The notes beneath the pieces were generated by a model. The model was not told the DNA's origin and ran no database searches. It was given only the letters and a program-made list of their open reading frames with translations. A program made the position numbers and the translations under genes. 63,737 nucleotides of DNA from Gardnerella swidsinskii (lineage in GTDB: Bacteria; Actinomycetota; Actinomycetes; Actinomycetales; Bifidobacteriaceae): positions 1 through 63,737 of the forward strand of contig NZ_QJVB01000006.1 of NCBI RefSeq assembly GCF_003397705.1, in the 5' to 3' direction. This document shows, piece by piece, positions 54,210 to 62,908 of this stretch (position 1 is the stretch's first letter; each line of letters starts with the position of its first letter).

Positions 54210-54589
54210 TAGACGGTAAAGCGGTTATAGACGAAAAAGAGGCTCTGAAAGTGAGAGAACTTTTCCGTAAATTCTTAGAATTTGGAACGATTTCTGAAAC
54301 AGCTCGAGCGGTGAACATTAATAAAACACACTCTGTAATTAGCAATATTTTGAAAAATAAAACGTACTTAGGAACATCGCTTTATCCAAGTCTTTTAGAT
54401 GAAGAAACTTTTAATAAAGTTCAACAGTTAAGAGCCAACAATTTTAGAAAAAAATCTCGTACAACAGAGCTAAAACCTTTAATAACAACAAATTTCACGT
54501 ACGAAATAGGCGTTATAGAAAAGAAATACGATGATCCTTATCAGCAAGCAGCATACGCGTACAGTCAAATCAAGGGAGGTATGAAATGA
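54179..54589 (+). CDS. Recombinase fragment without catalytic domain (136 aa)
   Basis: This 136-aa protein starts [20 protein letters not shown] and matches the DNA-binding recombinase domain of large serine recombinases (HTH region around [19 protein letters not shown]), but the resolvase domain with its serine is absent. It is not a simple pseudogene: it has GAGGTGAAAG before ATG 54179 and is coupled on both sides. It may be an accessory subunit that modifies site choice or direction. Confidence 0.8.
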   Translation: MAHIPYGYRIVDGKAVIDEKEALKVRELFRKFLEFGTISETARAVNINKTHSVISNILKNKTYLGTSLYPSLLDEETFNKVQQLRANNFRKKSRTTELKPLITTNFTYEIGVIEKKYDDPYQQAAYAYSQIKGGMK

Positions 54590-56163
54590 GTGCCAACGTT
54601 ACAATTATTCCACCAAGAAAAATAGCGGGGAATACGGTAGATAAGCATAAAGATAAGCCGAAGTTAAGAGTAGTAGCGTATTGTCGTGTCAGTACTGACA
54701 GTGAAGAACAGGCAACAAGTTATGACACGCAAGTGCAACATTATACGGATTATATTTCAAGAAATCCTCTCTGGGAGTTTGCCGGTATCTACGCTGATGA
54801 CGGTATTTCAGGAACCAGCACGAAAAAACGTGTCGGTTTCAACGACATGATCCACGATTGCATGAGTGGCAAAGTAGACATGGTTATCACTAAGTCGATT
54901 AGCCGTTTTGCGAGAAACACTATCGACTGTTTAAAGTTTGTTAGACAGTTGAAAGACAAAAACATTCCGATCATTTTTGAAAAAGAAAACATCAACACCA
55001 TGGAAGCAAGCGGAGAACTATTGCTTACTATCATGGCTTCTCTAGCTCAACAGGAATCCGCGTCGCTTTCTCAGAATGTGAAGCTTGGACTTAAGTTCCG
55101 CTACCAGGAAGGCAAAGTGCAAATCAACCATAACTGGTTTTTAGGATACACAAAAGACGATGAAGGGAATCTTGTAATTCTTGAGAAGGAAGCAAAAGTC
55201 GTAAGAAGAATCTATAGAGAATATTTAGAAGGAGCAAGCCTTAGAGATATAGCGGAGGGCCTTGAAAAAGACGGTATTAAAAACGGTGCCGGACATTTAA
55301 AATGGCACTTGTCTAATATTAAAACCATCTTGCAAAACGAAAAATATATTGGTGATGCTCTTTTACAAAAAACCATCACGACAGATTTTATTAACCATGT
55401 TCGTATAAAAAATGATGGAACAGAACCACAGTATTATGTAAAAGATAGCCACGCTTCGATTATTCCAAGAGATATTTTCTTTAAAGTTCAAGAAGAAATG
55501 GTAAGACGAGCCAACATGTTTAGTGGTGAGGAGAACAAAAAAAGGAGAGTTTATTCCAGTAAGTACGCTCTATCCAGCCTATGTGTTTGTTCTAAATGCG
55601 GGGATGTTTATAGAAGAATTGCTTGGAATAACCGAGGAGTGCATTCTGTTGTCTGGCGTTGTTGTACCAGATGGGAAAATGGTCCTAGTGCTTGTGATGC
55701 TCCGACAGTAAAAGAGAACGAACTGCAATCTGCCATAGTGAAAGCCATAAACAAGGTGTTTAGTATATCGGATGAAGTATTGGATACGTTGAAGAATAAT
55801 ATTAGAGAAATTATCGCGGGCAACAACTTAAGCGAGATTGAAACGGTTGATAAAAGAATTGCAGACAAACAAGCGATACTATTAACCTTGCTTAAAGCTA
55901 AAAAAGACTACACGAAAATAGCTGATGAGATTGATGAGCTTAAAGTTAAGAAACAGCAGCTTCTTATAGAAAAAGCAGGTCAAGAAGATGCTAAAAGACG
56001 AATCAGAGAAATGGAAGATTTTCTGAAAAGTGAGTGTCATGATATTAGTGAGTATGATGAGAAGCTGGTAAGAAAGTACATCAAGAAAATAAAAGTTTAC
56101 GAGGACAGGTTCAGTATAACTTTTAAATCAGAGATTAGTGTGGATATTGAAAGGGCATCGTAA
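54586..56163 (+). CDS. Large serine recombinase 2 (525 aa)
   Basis: This recombinase has AYCRVSTD with nucleophile Ser36, [11 protein letters not shown], a recombinase domain (about residues 165-290), a zinc ribbon ([10 protein letters not shown]...CCTRW) and a long coiled coil (about 420-495). The GTG-free ATGA start overlaps the fragment gene. Its last 40 residues are nearly repeated at 2-124 of this window. It is the gene next to repeat C, so it is probably the integrase that recognises that DNA. Confidence 0.93.
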   Translation: MSANVTIIPPRKIAGNTVDKHKDKPKLRVVAYCRVSTDSEEQATSYDTQVQHYTDYISRNPLWEFAGIYADDGISGTSTKKRVGFNDMIHDCMSGKVDMVITKSISRFARNTIDCLKFVRQLKDKNIPIIFEKENINTMEASGELLLTIMASLAQQESASLSQNVKLGLKFRYQEGKVQINHNWFLGYTKDDEGNLVILEKEAKVVRRIYREYLEGASLRDIAEGLEKDGIKNGAGHLKWHLSNIKTILQNEKYIGDALLQKTITTDFINHVRIKNDGTEPQYYVKDSHASIIPRDIFFKVQEEMVRRANMFSGEENKKRRVYSSKYALSSLCVCSKCGDVYRRIAWNNRGVHSVVWRCCTRWENGPSACDAPTVKENELQSAIVKAINKVFSISDEVLDTLKNNIREIIAGNNLSEIETVDKRIADKQAILLTLLKAKKDYTKIADEIDELKVKKQQLLIEKAGQEDAKRRIREMEDFLKSECHDISEYDEKLVRKYIKKIKVYEDRFSITFKSEISVDIERAS

Positions 56164-56625
56164 AAGCCAAAAGATTGTGAGCGTTTGAAATGTTACAAAA
56201 GTCAGCCTAGGGGTAATCCTCTCTAGGCTGTTTTTTATGCTCAAAAATCAAGCTATTAAGCCAATCTTAAACCTTTTAACGATAGCTTTTCCTATCGTTA
56301 AAAAGTGCACCCAATATCCATAGTGTGCACTCAAAAAGTGTAGCTATACTTGGAGTTCTCTCAATCCACGTCGAGAGTGTTGTCTTGATGTCAAAGATTG
56401 ATTAGCTGGGTGCATTGAAAGCTTTGTGTAGCAGGGCTTAGCGAGGGCTATCGTTAAAAGGTTTAATGCGAAGCGGCTTCAAGCTGGGTTCTCGCGGTTT
56501 TTGAGTGCGATTTTGCTGTATCAGGGAAGATGTCGACGCTCTAGGGTTGAGTGCACAGGATGTTAACGTTAAAAGGTGCACCCACCTTGCACCCACCCTG
56601 CGCCCAGCTAGAAGTTAGGAAATAG
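56164..56625. repeat. Repeat C, recombinase-linked (right copy)
   Basis: This segment has the same order of elements as repeat A: terminator, TTAAACCTTTTAACGATAG (56267-56285), its inverse CTATCGTTAAAAGGTTTAA (56448-56466) and TGCACCCA boxes at the right end. Differences from A are scattered substitutions and small indels. Confidence 0.8.
56203..56236 (+). terminator. Rho-independent terminator after recombinase 2
   Basis: CAGCCTAG (56203-56210) pairs with CTAGGCTG (56223-56230); six T follow. Confidence 0.75.
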
Positions 56626-56670
56626 GAGTTTAGAAACTTTCCTGTACCGTATGAGGGAGAAACTGAGTAT

Positions 56671-56852
56671 GTGTTTAAGATGCAAACACGGCTAGCAGAA
56701 AAAGTAGCAAAACTACTACAAACACAAGCACAGCCAAAACGCGTGAAGATATAGGCAGTCAGATAAAAGAACGCGCCGAGGAACTTAGAAGAAGTGCGAA
56801 AATACTAAACCAAAACCGTCCCGCCAACCCGCACAGAGGACACGGAAGATGA
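56671..56852 (+). pseudogene. Short remnant of a mobilisation-type gene
   Basis: Two frames, 56671-56754 and 56748-56852, together encode a short Lys/Arg/Gln-rich helix (MQTRLAEKVAKLLQTQAQ, then QIKERAEELRRSAKILNQN). A frame break at about 56745 joins them. It resembles the basic C-terminal end of mobilisation proteins, but the match is too short to name. No gene is seen between 56853 and the IS. Confidence 0.3.
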
Positions 56853-56935
56853 AACTAGGATCTCTCCTGAAACAGCAGACCCTAAACGATTCGTTTTTGT
56901 CATGCTGTTAAAGATAAGTTAAACGTTTTCTTGAG

Positions 56936-58332
56936 TATGTGAAATAATTTCTGTAAAAAGCAGATGAAAGATTCCAATAGGTACTCCTGCGATATAAACT
57001 AATTAAAGGAGGCCGAAAAAATGGCAAGAAGCAAAAAAGAAAACATCCACAAAGTGAAAATGACTGAAGGGAAGCGGAAAATCATCCAAGGACTTCTCCA
57101 AGAATACGAAATTAAAACGGCAAAAGATATTCAAGATGCACTAAAAGATCTATTAGGCGGAACAATCAAAGAGATGCTGTAAGCTGAAATGGATAATCAT
57201 CTAGGATACGAGAAATCGGAACGTAGCAACTCAGAAGATTATCGAAACGGCTACAAAGAAAAGACAGTGAACACAAGCTATGGTTCCATGTGCATAGAAG
57301 TTCCGCAGGATTGTAAATCCACATTTGAGCCACAGTTAGTAAAGAAACGCCAAAAAGACATATCAGAAATTGATCAAAAAATCATCTCAATGTACGCCAA
57401 AGGGATGACAACAAGGCAAATTTCAGATACATTGATGGATATTTATGGATTTGAAGTATCAGAAGGTTTCATATCTGACGTAACGGACAAGCTGCTACCA
57501 CAAATAGAAGAATGGCAAAATCGACCATTAGATGAGATTTATCCGGTATTTTTTATTGATGCAATTCACTATTCTGTACGAGAAAATGGAATAATACGCA
57601 AACTTGCAGCCTACGTCATTTTAGGCATCGGCTGTAATGGCAAGAAAGATGTTCTAAGCATAGAAGTTGGTGAAAATGAGAGTGCAAAGTACTGGTTATC
57701 GGTCTTGAACAGCCTAAAAAATCGGGGCGTAAAAGACGTGATGATCATATGTGCTGACGGACTGGCCGGCATTCGTGAAGCTATATCTACAGCTTTTCCT
57801 AACACTGAATACCAACGTTGTATAGTTCATCAAGTCCGAAACACTCTGAAATATGTGGCAGATAAGGACAGAAAAGAATTTTCTAAAGATCTAAAGACAA
57901 TCTACAATGCGGCAAACGAAGAACAGGGGCGCAAAAATCGAGATTATGTGACAGAAAAGTGGTCGACTAAATATCCCAATGCCATGAAACGCTGGGAAAG
58001 AGATTGGGATGTTATAACGCCTATCTTTAAGTTTTCAGCTGATGTTCGTAAGGTTATCTATACTACGAATGCAATTGAAAGTCTTAATGCAACTTATCGC
58101 AAATTAAATCGCCAAAGGAGCGTTTTTCCAAGCTCACAAGCGTTATTGAAGGCTTTGTATCTATCTACTTTTGAAGCTACGAAAAAATGGACTATGCCAC
58201 TTAGAAACTGGGGTCAAGTTTATGGTGAATTAACGCTCATGTATGAGGATAGGCTACCTGAATAACTTGAAAATAGCAAGCAAAAGAGCAGACAGGAAAC
58301 ACCTGCCCGCTCTTGACATGCAATTTCACATG
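56936..58332 (+). mobile_element. IS256-family insertion sequence
   Basis: The element carries an IS256-type transposase frame. Imperfect terminal inverted repeats are seen: ATGTGAAAT followed by TGTAAAAAGC at the left (56937-56962), and the inverse of ATGTGAAAT, TGTCAAGAGC at the right (ending 58331). Exact ends and target duplication could not be fixed. Confidence 0.65.
57021..58265 (+). pseudogene. IS256-family transposase, nonsense mutation
   Basis: The transposase reads from ATG 57021 (AAAGGAGG before it) for 53 codons, then meets TAA at 57180-57182. The same frame continues at once (AEMDNHLGYEK) and is open to 58265, for a total of 414 codons. In related enzymes this region reads ML(E/Q)AEM, so one GAA or CAA to TAA change is enough to explain the stop. 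The DDE residues (FIDAIHYSV, ICADGLAGI, TTNAIESLN) are intact. A restart at ATG 57189 would lack the N-terminal DNA-binding part. 58266-58417 holds an inverted repeat and no gene. Confidence 0.85.
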
Positions 58333-58417
58333 AATTATATAATAAATAACTGCTAAGTAGTTGGAATAGCAAGCATCTGGGCTCATTAGCAGAAAATTAT
58401 ATCACAGGAAATCTTAT

Positions 58418-58543
58418 TTACAGAGATTTATTCACACGCTCGTTTTCTTTGTCGTAATCACGCTTGAGCGTTCGGTTTCCTAGTATTCTTCCAATAGTAA
58501 AACTAGTAAGAGACACTATAAGAAACACTAACCAAGTAGGCAT
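58418..58543 (-). CDS. Small membrane peptide, possible immunity (41 aa)
   Basis: ATG 58543 follows AGGAGGAACAGG and lies 15 bp after the preceding stop. The product is MPTWLVFLIVSLTSFTIGRI followed by a charged tail rich in Arg, Lys, Asp and Glu. A single membrane span is predicted. It is last in a three-gene minus-strand group with two peptide genes, so a role in producer immunity is a reasonable guess from context. Confidence 0.6.
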   Translation of the reverse strand: MPTWLVFLIVSLTSFTIGRILGNRTLKRDYDKENERVNKSL

Positions 58544-58558
58544 TCCTGTTCCTCCTGC

Positions 58559-59116
58559 TTAACAGTGGGTAGAAACCCATGTCCAAAAGAAGCCTTCTCC
58601 TAGGGCTACTAATACGGCTATTGCCGGATTTACCCCAAGAAGCGCTAATGCACATTGCCAAGCGCTAGCATGTAAAGTCCCAATTGCGCTAACTAGATAA
58701 GGGCACACATCTGATTTCGAAATCCTAGATTGTGCACTAGCTAGGAGGTAGGAGCGTTGTTCATCGTCAAGATTTTTCATTGTATTGGATAGTTGACTTA
58801 CTAGCTCTTCACCTGAAAAAACTTTTATCGTTCCGTCATAGTTAGAAGCAATAACTGTTCCTGTCTCGTAGTTGATTGTTACAGTTACTGTTCCTTTATT
58901 AGGGATAGTAACTGAACTAGTTTTTATTCCTTTTAGGTCACCTCCTGCGAAAGCAGGGATTTGGGATGGGTTGTCTGTAATTCGGTTAAATGAGAGAGGG
59001 ATATTTTCTATGCGATTTATTACTGGAGTTTTCTGCTCATCTGCAGTAGCAACTGCTGAGCCACTAAAAACTAGTGCAATGGAACACAATGCGGTAATAG
59101 CTTTGGTAAGTTTCAT
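58559..59116 (-). CDS. Secreted bacteriocin-like precursor (185 aa; SdpC-like pattern)
   Basis: The protein starts with a clear signal peptide (MKLTKAITALCSIALVF, cleavage after about ATA or SGSAVATA near residue 25). A propeptide follows with FSGEELVSQLSNTMKNL, an element reminiscent of the FSGEEL motif of SdpC-type toxins. The last 50 residues form a hydrophobic peptide with three Cys (VCPYLVSA, WQCALALLG, THC at the end) and a long Val/Ala/Leu helix. This is the build of a cannibalism toxin: secreted precursor and membrane-active C-terminal peptide with disulfide. A match to the SdpC family is from memory and not certain. AAGGAGGC precedes ATG 59116. Confidence 0.6.
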   Translation of the reverse strand: MKLTKAITALCSIALVFSGSAVATADEQKTPVINRIENIPLSFNRITDNPSQIPAFAGGDLKGIKTSSVTIPNKGTVTVTINYETGTVIASNYDGTIKVFSGEELVSQLSNTMKNLDDEQRSYLLASAQSRISKSDVCPYLVSAIGTLHASAWQCALALLGVNPAIAVLVALGEGFFWTWVSTHC

Positions 59117-59140
59117 TTTTGCCTCCTTAATCAGTAGCTG

Positions 59141-59311
59141 CTAACACCCAATTGCACCCGTAACGGTCATGCATGGGAGGGATGTATCTACCGGCATCAT
59201 TGTGGTATCGATTGTGGATTCTGCGGAATCTGCAATCAAATTTGCCAGGTCACTTGCGTCTTTGAACACAGATTCAATGACCTTGTCTTCGAGTATGGTA
59301 TCCTGCATCAT
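59141..59311 (-). CDS. Lanthipeptide-like precursor peptide (56 aa)
   Basis: ATG 59311 (or 59308) follows GAAGGAACTTCA. The product has an acidic leader with many Asp and Glu (MMQDTILEDKVIES... ADSAEST) and a C-terminal stretch rich in Thr/Ser and Cys: TSLPCMTVTGAIGC. SLPC and TGAIGC could each form a thioether ring, and the start TSLPC resembles that of the beta peptides of two-part lantibiotics (TTWPC). No LanM or LanB modification gene is in this window. The next gene starts 24 bp downstream. Confidence 0.45.
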   Translation of the reverse strand: MMQDTILEDKVIESVFKDASDLANLIADSAESTIDTTMMPVDTSLPCMTVTGAIGC

Positions 59312-59369
59312 TGAAGTTCCTTCTCTAGATTTTCTTGAGGTCAAGGTTTACGTATTATGATATACTTAG

Positions 59370-59383
59370 ACCTAATTTTAGGT
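59370..59383 (-). promoter_or_regulatory. Palindrome in the promoter of the peptide locus
   Basis: ACCTAA and TTAGGT form an inverted repeat with a two-base centre (minus strand). A CATAAT -10-like box lies 17-20 bp downstream toward the peptide genes. The palindrome sits where an activator or repressor would contact the -35 region. Confidence 0.4.
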
Positions 59384-59483
59384 TACCGCACTGTCACGAC
59401 TCGGGCAATATTTCGATGGAATGAAACTGCGGGGCTAAGATATAAGATAGTTTTCTTCATGTAGCCCCTGACTACGTTGCTGA

Positions 59484-59696
59484 CGACTTGACGCACTTGT
59501 AATACCTGCTGATGAAGATGACTGGCCAAAATCTCCCGAGCAACCTGTCATGATGAGTTCTGACGAATCTGAATCAATACTCGTGATCAAGAACCCGAGC
59601 CTAGCGAGATACTTTGAGACAGCTTACGAGAAGGCAAGGAACTCATACCTCCTTCGTAACCGATTGCCTGATACGAGGTGGAACACCGAGAATTAG
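59484..59696 (+). pseudogene. Gene remnant, unknown
   Basis: An open stretch of 70 codons ends at TAG 59694 and contains SESILVIKNPSLARYF and ETAYEKARNSYLLRNR, which read like a real protein C-terminus, perhaps of a transcription regulator. A stop precedes it and there is no good start. The surrounding DNA, 59384-60326, appears less AT-rich than the rest and shows several short broken frames, so it is decaying. Confidence 0.35.
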
Positions 59697-60326
59697 CACC
59701 ATTTCTGCTTACCTACATGGGCAGGGCAAATGCCAAGATGTTTCCTTTTCGGTTTAGTATGAACTACTCGAAGGCAATCGCAACAAATGGATGTCTCATG
59801 CTTTATCTGTGCAGCGAGCAGAAGAAAGTAATTCAAGATGAATCCCCTCAGACATCGAGAATGTCCACGACGTCCTCAGTCAATTGTCGAAGGACTTGTT
59901 AATTGCTTATGCTTGCGTCTACGGGGGGTGACCTTAGGAAAATCTACCCGAAGGAGCTTCCCAATATCCCCGCTTCTCACCTAAGTCACATGCTCGGGTT
60001 CACCCAACGTCCTCAACAGGGGTCTTGTTCTAGGGTACAACTGCGTTTCCCTCTCATGTTGGGCGTCTTGCCATCATGCCCGCTAAGCTCTAATCAGGAG
60101 CAATAGCAATCCCGATAGCAAATACTTTTTGGCGCCTGTGAAACCTTTTGGCACTTCACTTCTACTCACGGTCAGAGGGGGCACAAGGTAGTGATCAAGC
60201 AGTCAAGGTGTAGAAGAACTTCGCTCCTGGACTACGCAACACTCAAATAGTCTGAGAAGAATCACGTGTCTTACCTAGCCAGGCCACAATCAGGCGAAGA
60301 ACCTAGGCAAGCAGTAACTACGCCGC
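59697..60326. other. Decayed noncoding stretch
   Basis: Only short overlapping frames are seen here (for example at 59678-59902 and 59903-60106), none with ribosome sites or recognisable domains. The composition looks like that of 59484-59696 rather than the AT-rich parts on either side. I see no intact gene, RNA or repeat. Confidence 0.5.
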
Positions 60327-60614
60327 TTGTATCCAATACGGACGCTTGTGCGAAATGATTTGTTGGCAATCAGAGAGCGTCTCAGAATTTTGTTACTGAA
60401 AATAAACCAAAGATTAAGAAGTGCAACTGAACTTACAGAAACTTATGAGCAGATTATAAAAAAGTTGTCAAAGATATATAGTGAGGCACCACAAACGACA
60501 GATAAGGCAGTGAAAGAAGCATCAATATCCCTGAATATCAAAAGGGATAACGAGTTCTATGACGAGGAAATTAATGCAAATTTACCAAAATCTCTAAAAA
60601 GGAGTCAACTGTAA
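60327..60614 (+). pseudogene. C-terminal fragment of a SLATT-like CBASS effector
   Basis: The frame encodes LTETYEQIIKKLSKIYSEAP and, at its end, DEEINANLPKSLKRS, a style of C-terminus seen in SLATT-domain membrane effectors. The N-terminal membrane helices are missing, so this is a truncated remnant. It is directly followed by a CD-NTase pseudogene, the usual partner in CBASS. The junction to the decayed DNA lies near 60340-60400. Confidence 0.5.
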
Positions 60615-60633
60615 TACGAAGAGGTATAACAAA

Positions 60634-61342
60634 GTGATATCAGTAGAGCAAAGAGAAAAGATAAGTAAAAGGTATCACAAAATAACATCAGCAATAAATG
60701 AAGAATTCTGGAAGATAAATAGTTCAATTGACAATAGTCTTTATGTTGGGTCATATGGGCGAAACACAGCAATTTGTACAAGTGACATAGATATTTTACT
60801 TTGCTTACCAAGTGCTATTTTCGATAGATTCAATGCCTTACGGGTAATTCACAGTCAAGATTATTACAAGCAGTAAAAACAGCAATAAAAGAAGCATATC
60901 CAAATAGTGATATTAGGGCTGATGGACAAATAATTAAAATAGCATTTTCTGATGGGATAATATTTGAATGTTTACCAGCTTTTAAGAATATATCAGGTTC
61001 ATTTGTATATCCAGACTCAAACATGGGCGAAAATGGCTATCAACTAACCCTAAAGCGGAGCAGGAAGCTATACGTGAAAAAAATAAGACTAGCAATGGTC
61101 TGCTCGTATCAACATGTAAGCATATGAGGTATATACGAGATACTTTTTTCAAAAGTTATAAATTATCAGGAACCGTGATAGATAGTTTTGCTTATCAAGC
61201 AATTAGAAGCTGGAGATTTACTGAATCTGGTGGCAGTGAACCATTTTCTTATGAGAAACATTTGCTTGCGTTCTATAATGAGCACTGCTTTGGTTGGCTT
61301 TTGTCTGGAATGGGTGCTGCTGTTCGCAAGGCTCGTCACTAA
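60634..61342 (+). pseudogene. CBASS CD-NTase (SMODS type), two frameshifts
   Basis: GTG 60634 follows GAAGAGG. The first frame has the nucleotidyltransferase core GSYGRNTAICTSDIDILL with the GS and D-x-D residues intact. One missing base at about 60841-60843 shifts to the frame reading QAVKTAIKEAYPNSDIRADG and IIFECLPAFKN (third acidic position). A second missing base at about 61026-61030 shifts to a frame that continues to HMRYIRDTFFKSYKL and ends at 61342. Restoring both bases gives about 236 residues. The enzyme would make a cyclic oligonucleotide signal on phage infection; here it is broken. Confidence 0.75.
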
Positions 61343-61418
61343 GCATTGCGCGCATTAGCTAATGCACAGCTACCAGCGCTTGTAGTGTAGTGGCTTTGTA
61401 AATGCTAATGTTATACTT

Positions 61419-61454
61419 ATGGTGGTTGTGGGTTCTCCTGCAGCCACCATTTTT
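61419..61454 (+). terminator. Terminator after the CD-NTase remnant
   Basis: ATGGTGGTTG pairs with CAGCCACCAT (one G-U), followed by five T. Confidence 0.7.
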
Positions 61455-61530
61455 CTAACTAATTGAATATATAAATTAATCAAAATTATTAATTAATCAA
61501 AATTATTATAGAATCGAGGCGACGCGGCCT

Positions 61531-62181
61531 ATGTGTATTAAAAATTATAATTCGCAAACTGATTCTAAAGTTGAAATTTGTAAAGAGTGTATAGATAAAA
61601 AAACTTTAGACAGTATTAGTAGTTGTATAGGATTATTTTATGTGTTTTTAGCTGCTATACCAGTATCAGTGGTATTTATATTTTATAAAACCGATACTTC
61701 TATTGGTCGTTTATTTATTCTTCTATTTATGCTAGCTGCCTATATTACTTTTATTTTCTTTTATGTATATGCAAAAAAAGTTGAATGTACAGAAATTCAA
61801 GATGATTTAAAACCTAATACCTTATATATGTTGATTCTAACGACACTTGTGGGTTTATCTAGTATTATATCTACTTGTATTAAGTCAGATGATTATATTA
61901 AAATCAATGCACTTGTTATTCTGTTAGTTACTTGTTGTATTGGTGTTAAAGTGAAATCTTACAATAATAAATACACCTTAGCTAAGATTGACATAGACTA
62001 TATGTCTACAACAAATAAGTATTCGAAGATTGGAGAACATGAAATAGAGAGTAAACTTCTTGTTAAAAGGAAGTCTTATCTAAAGTATTATAAGGTAATG
62101 GAAACGAATTATCTTATGATGTCAGTGCTCTTTACATTCATAACATCTGTATTAGGCATTAGTTCTATTGGCTTATTATAG
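61531..62181 (+). CDS. Membrane protein, unknown (216 aa)
   Basis: This 216-aa protein has about six hydrophobic segments, grouped as two at 31-55 and 62-82, two at 98-115 and 125-142, and two at the end (192-214), with a charged loop between. The N-terminal 30 residues hold two Cys pairs (MCIKN and CKECIDKK), suggesting a metal-binding segment on the cytoplasmic side. It follows the CBASS remnant and might be an effector or simply a neighbour. AGGCGACG precedes ATG 61531, a weak site. Confidence 0.6.
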   Translation: MCIKNYNSQTDSKVEICKECIDKKTLDSISSCIGLFYVFLAAIPVSVVFIFYKTDTSIGRLFILLFMLAAYITFIFFYVYAKKVECTEIQDDLKPNTLYMLILTTLVGLSSIISTCIKSDDYIKINALVILLVTCCIGVKVKSYNNKYTLAKIDIDYMSTTNKYSKIGEHEIESKLLVKRKSYLKYYKVMETNYLMMSVLFTFITSVLGISSIGLL

Positions 62182-62228
62182 AATGTAGCAAGTTGTTCGT
62201 GCTAAGTATAGCTATGTAGTTCTTTTAT

Positions 62229-62269
62229 TCCCGTGTATGCATAACATGTTGCTATGCATACACGGGAAC
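62229..62269. terminator. Bidirectional terminator, 15-bp stem
   Basis: TTCCCGTGTATGCAT and ATGCATACACGGGAA form a perfect stem with an 11-base loop between two converging genes. The stem is longer than most terminators here; T runs flank it on both sides. Confidence 0.75.
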
Positions 62270-62317
62270 ATGGTTTTATTGGCTTCAATTCCGTATATTT
62301 AGTTTTTACCTGTCTAT

Positions 62318-62908
62318 TTAGTTTTTACTGTTTTTATCCGTTTCATTCTTACTTGAATGAGATTTTATGTGTGTTATTAAATCTCTTAGGAACGAAATTG
62401 CTGGTAATGCCAATGGCGTCCATGACCATTGGTTATTTGTAATAAGGAAAGCTATTAGTCCAGAAAGCAAGCATAAAACAAATAGTACAGTGCTTATCCA
62501 TGTATTTCTTTTAGATGTTTCTATTTCTGCTTTAACAAGTTTGTCTTGTCGTTTAGACTCATCGACCGTAAAAGCATCTGCCTGATTAAGTATTCTTTCT
62601 TGTACATTCGTTGGGTACAAATTAAAACTTTCTGGATCTGGCAGTATTCCGCTCCATTCGTCGCTATAACCTAGAGTCTTGAGTGCAAATATAAGTGAAG
62701 CAGCTTGTTTTTCTTCAAAGGTAGTTGAATCTATTGTTTCGTTAATGTCATTTGACGTAATTCCGTCGACACTCCCAGCAGTATTCGAGTCATTCTTCGA
62801 TTCATGATTTGTTTTTGAGCGTTCTTCATTGACGCCTGGCGATATTGTTCCAGCTTCTGAGTCTGATTCGCGCTCGGAATCGTCGGCATAATTGAAATCA
62901 TTTTTCAC
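62318..62908 (-). CDS. DUF2335-like membrane protein (196 aa)
   Basis: The N-terminal 85 residues are polar and Ser/Asn/Asp/Glu-rich. A segment with YPTNVQERILNQADAFTVDE comes next, then two hydrophobic helices (about 140-160 and 162-178), the DUF2335 arrangement. AAGGTAGGAG precedes ATG 62908. The function of the family is unknown. Confidence 0.7.
   Translation of the reverse strand: MKNDFNYADDSERESDSEAGTISPGVNEERSKTNHESKNDSNTAGSVDGITSNDINETIDSTTFEEKQAASLIFALKTLGYSDEWSGILPDPESFNLYPTNVQERILNQADAFTVDESKRQDKLVKAEIETSKRNTWISTVLFVLCLLSGLIAFLITNNQWSWTPLALPAISFLRDLITHIKSHSSKNETDKNSKN

Noticed and set aside
58266..58320. AAGAGCAGACAGG/CCTGCCCGCTCTT hairpin as an independent terminator
   Set aside because: It lies within the IS right end and overlaps the terminal inverted repeat region.
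59678..60106. Two plus-strand frames of 67-74 codons
   Set aside because: No ribosome sites, no recognisable pattern, and they lie in a decayed stretch.
61352..61365. GCATTAGCTAATGC perfect palindrome as an operator
   Set aside because: It lies right after a pseudogene stop with no promoter nearby; only symmetry supports it.
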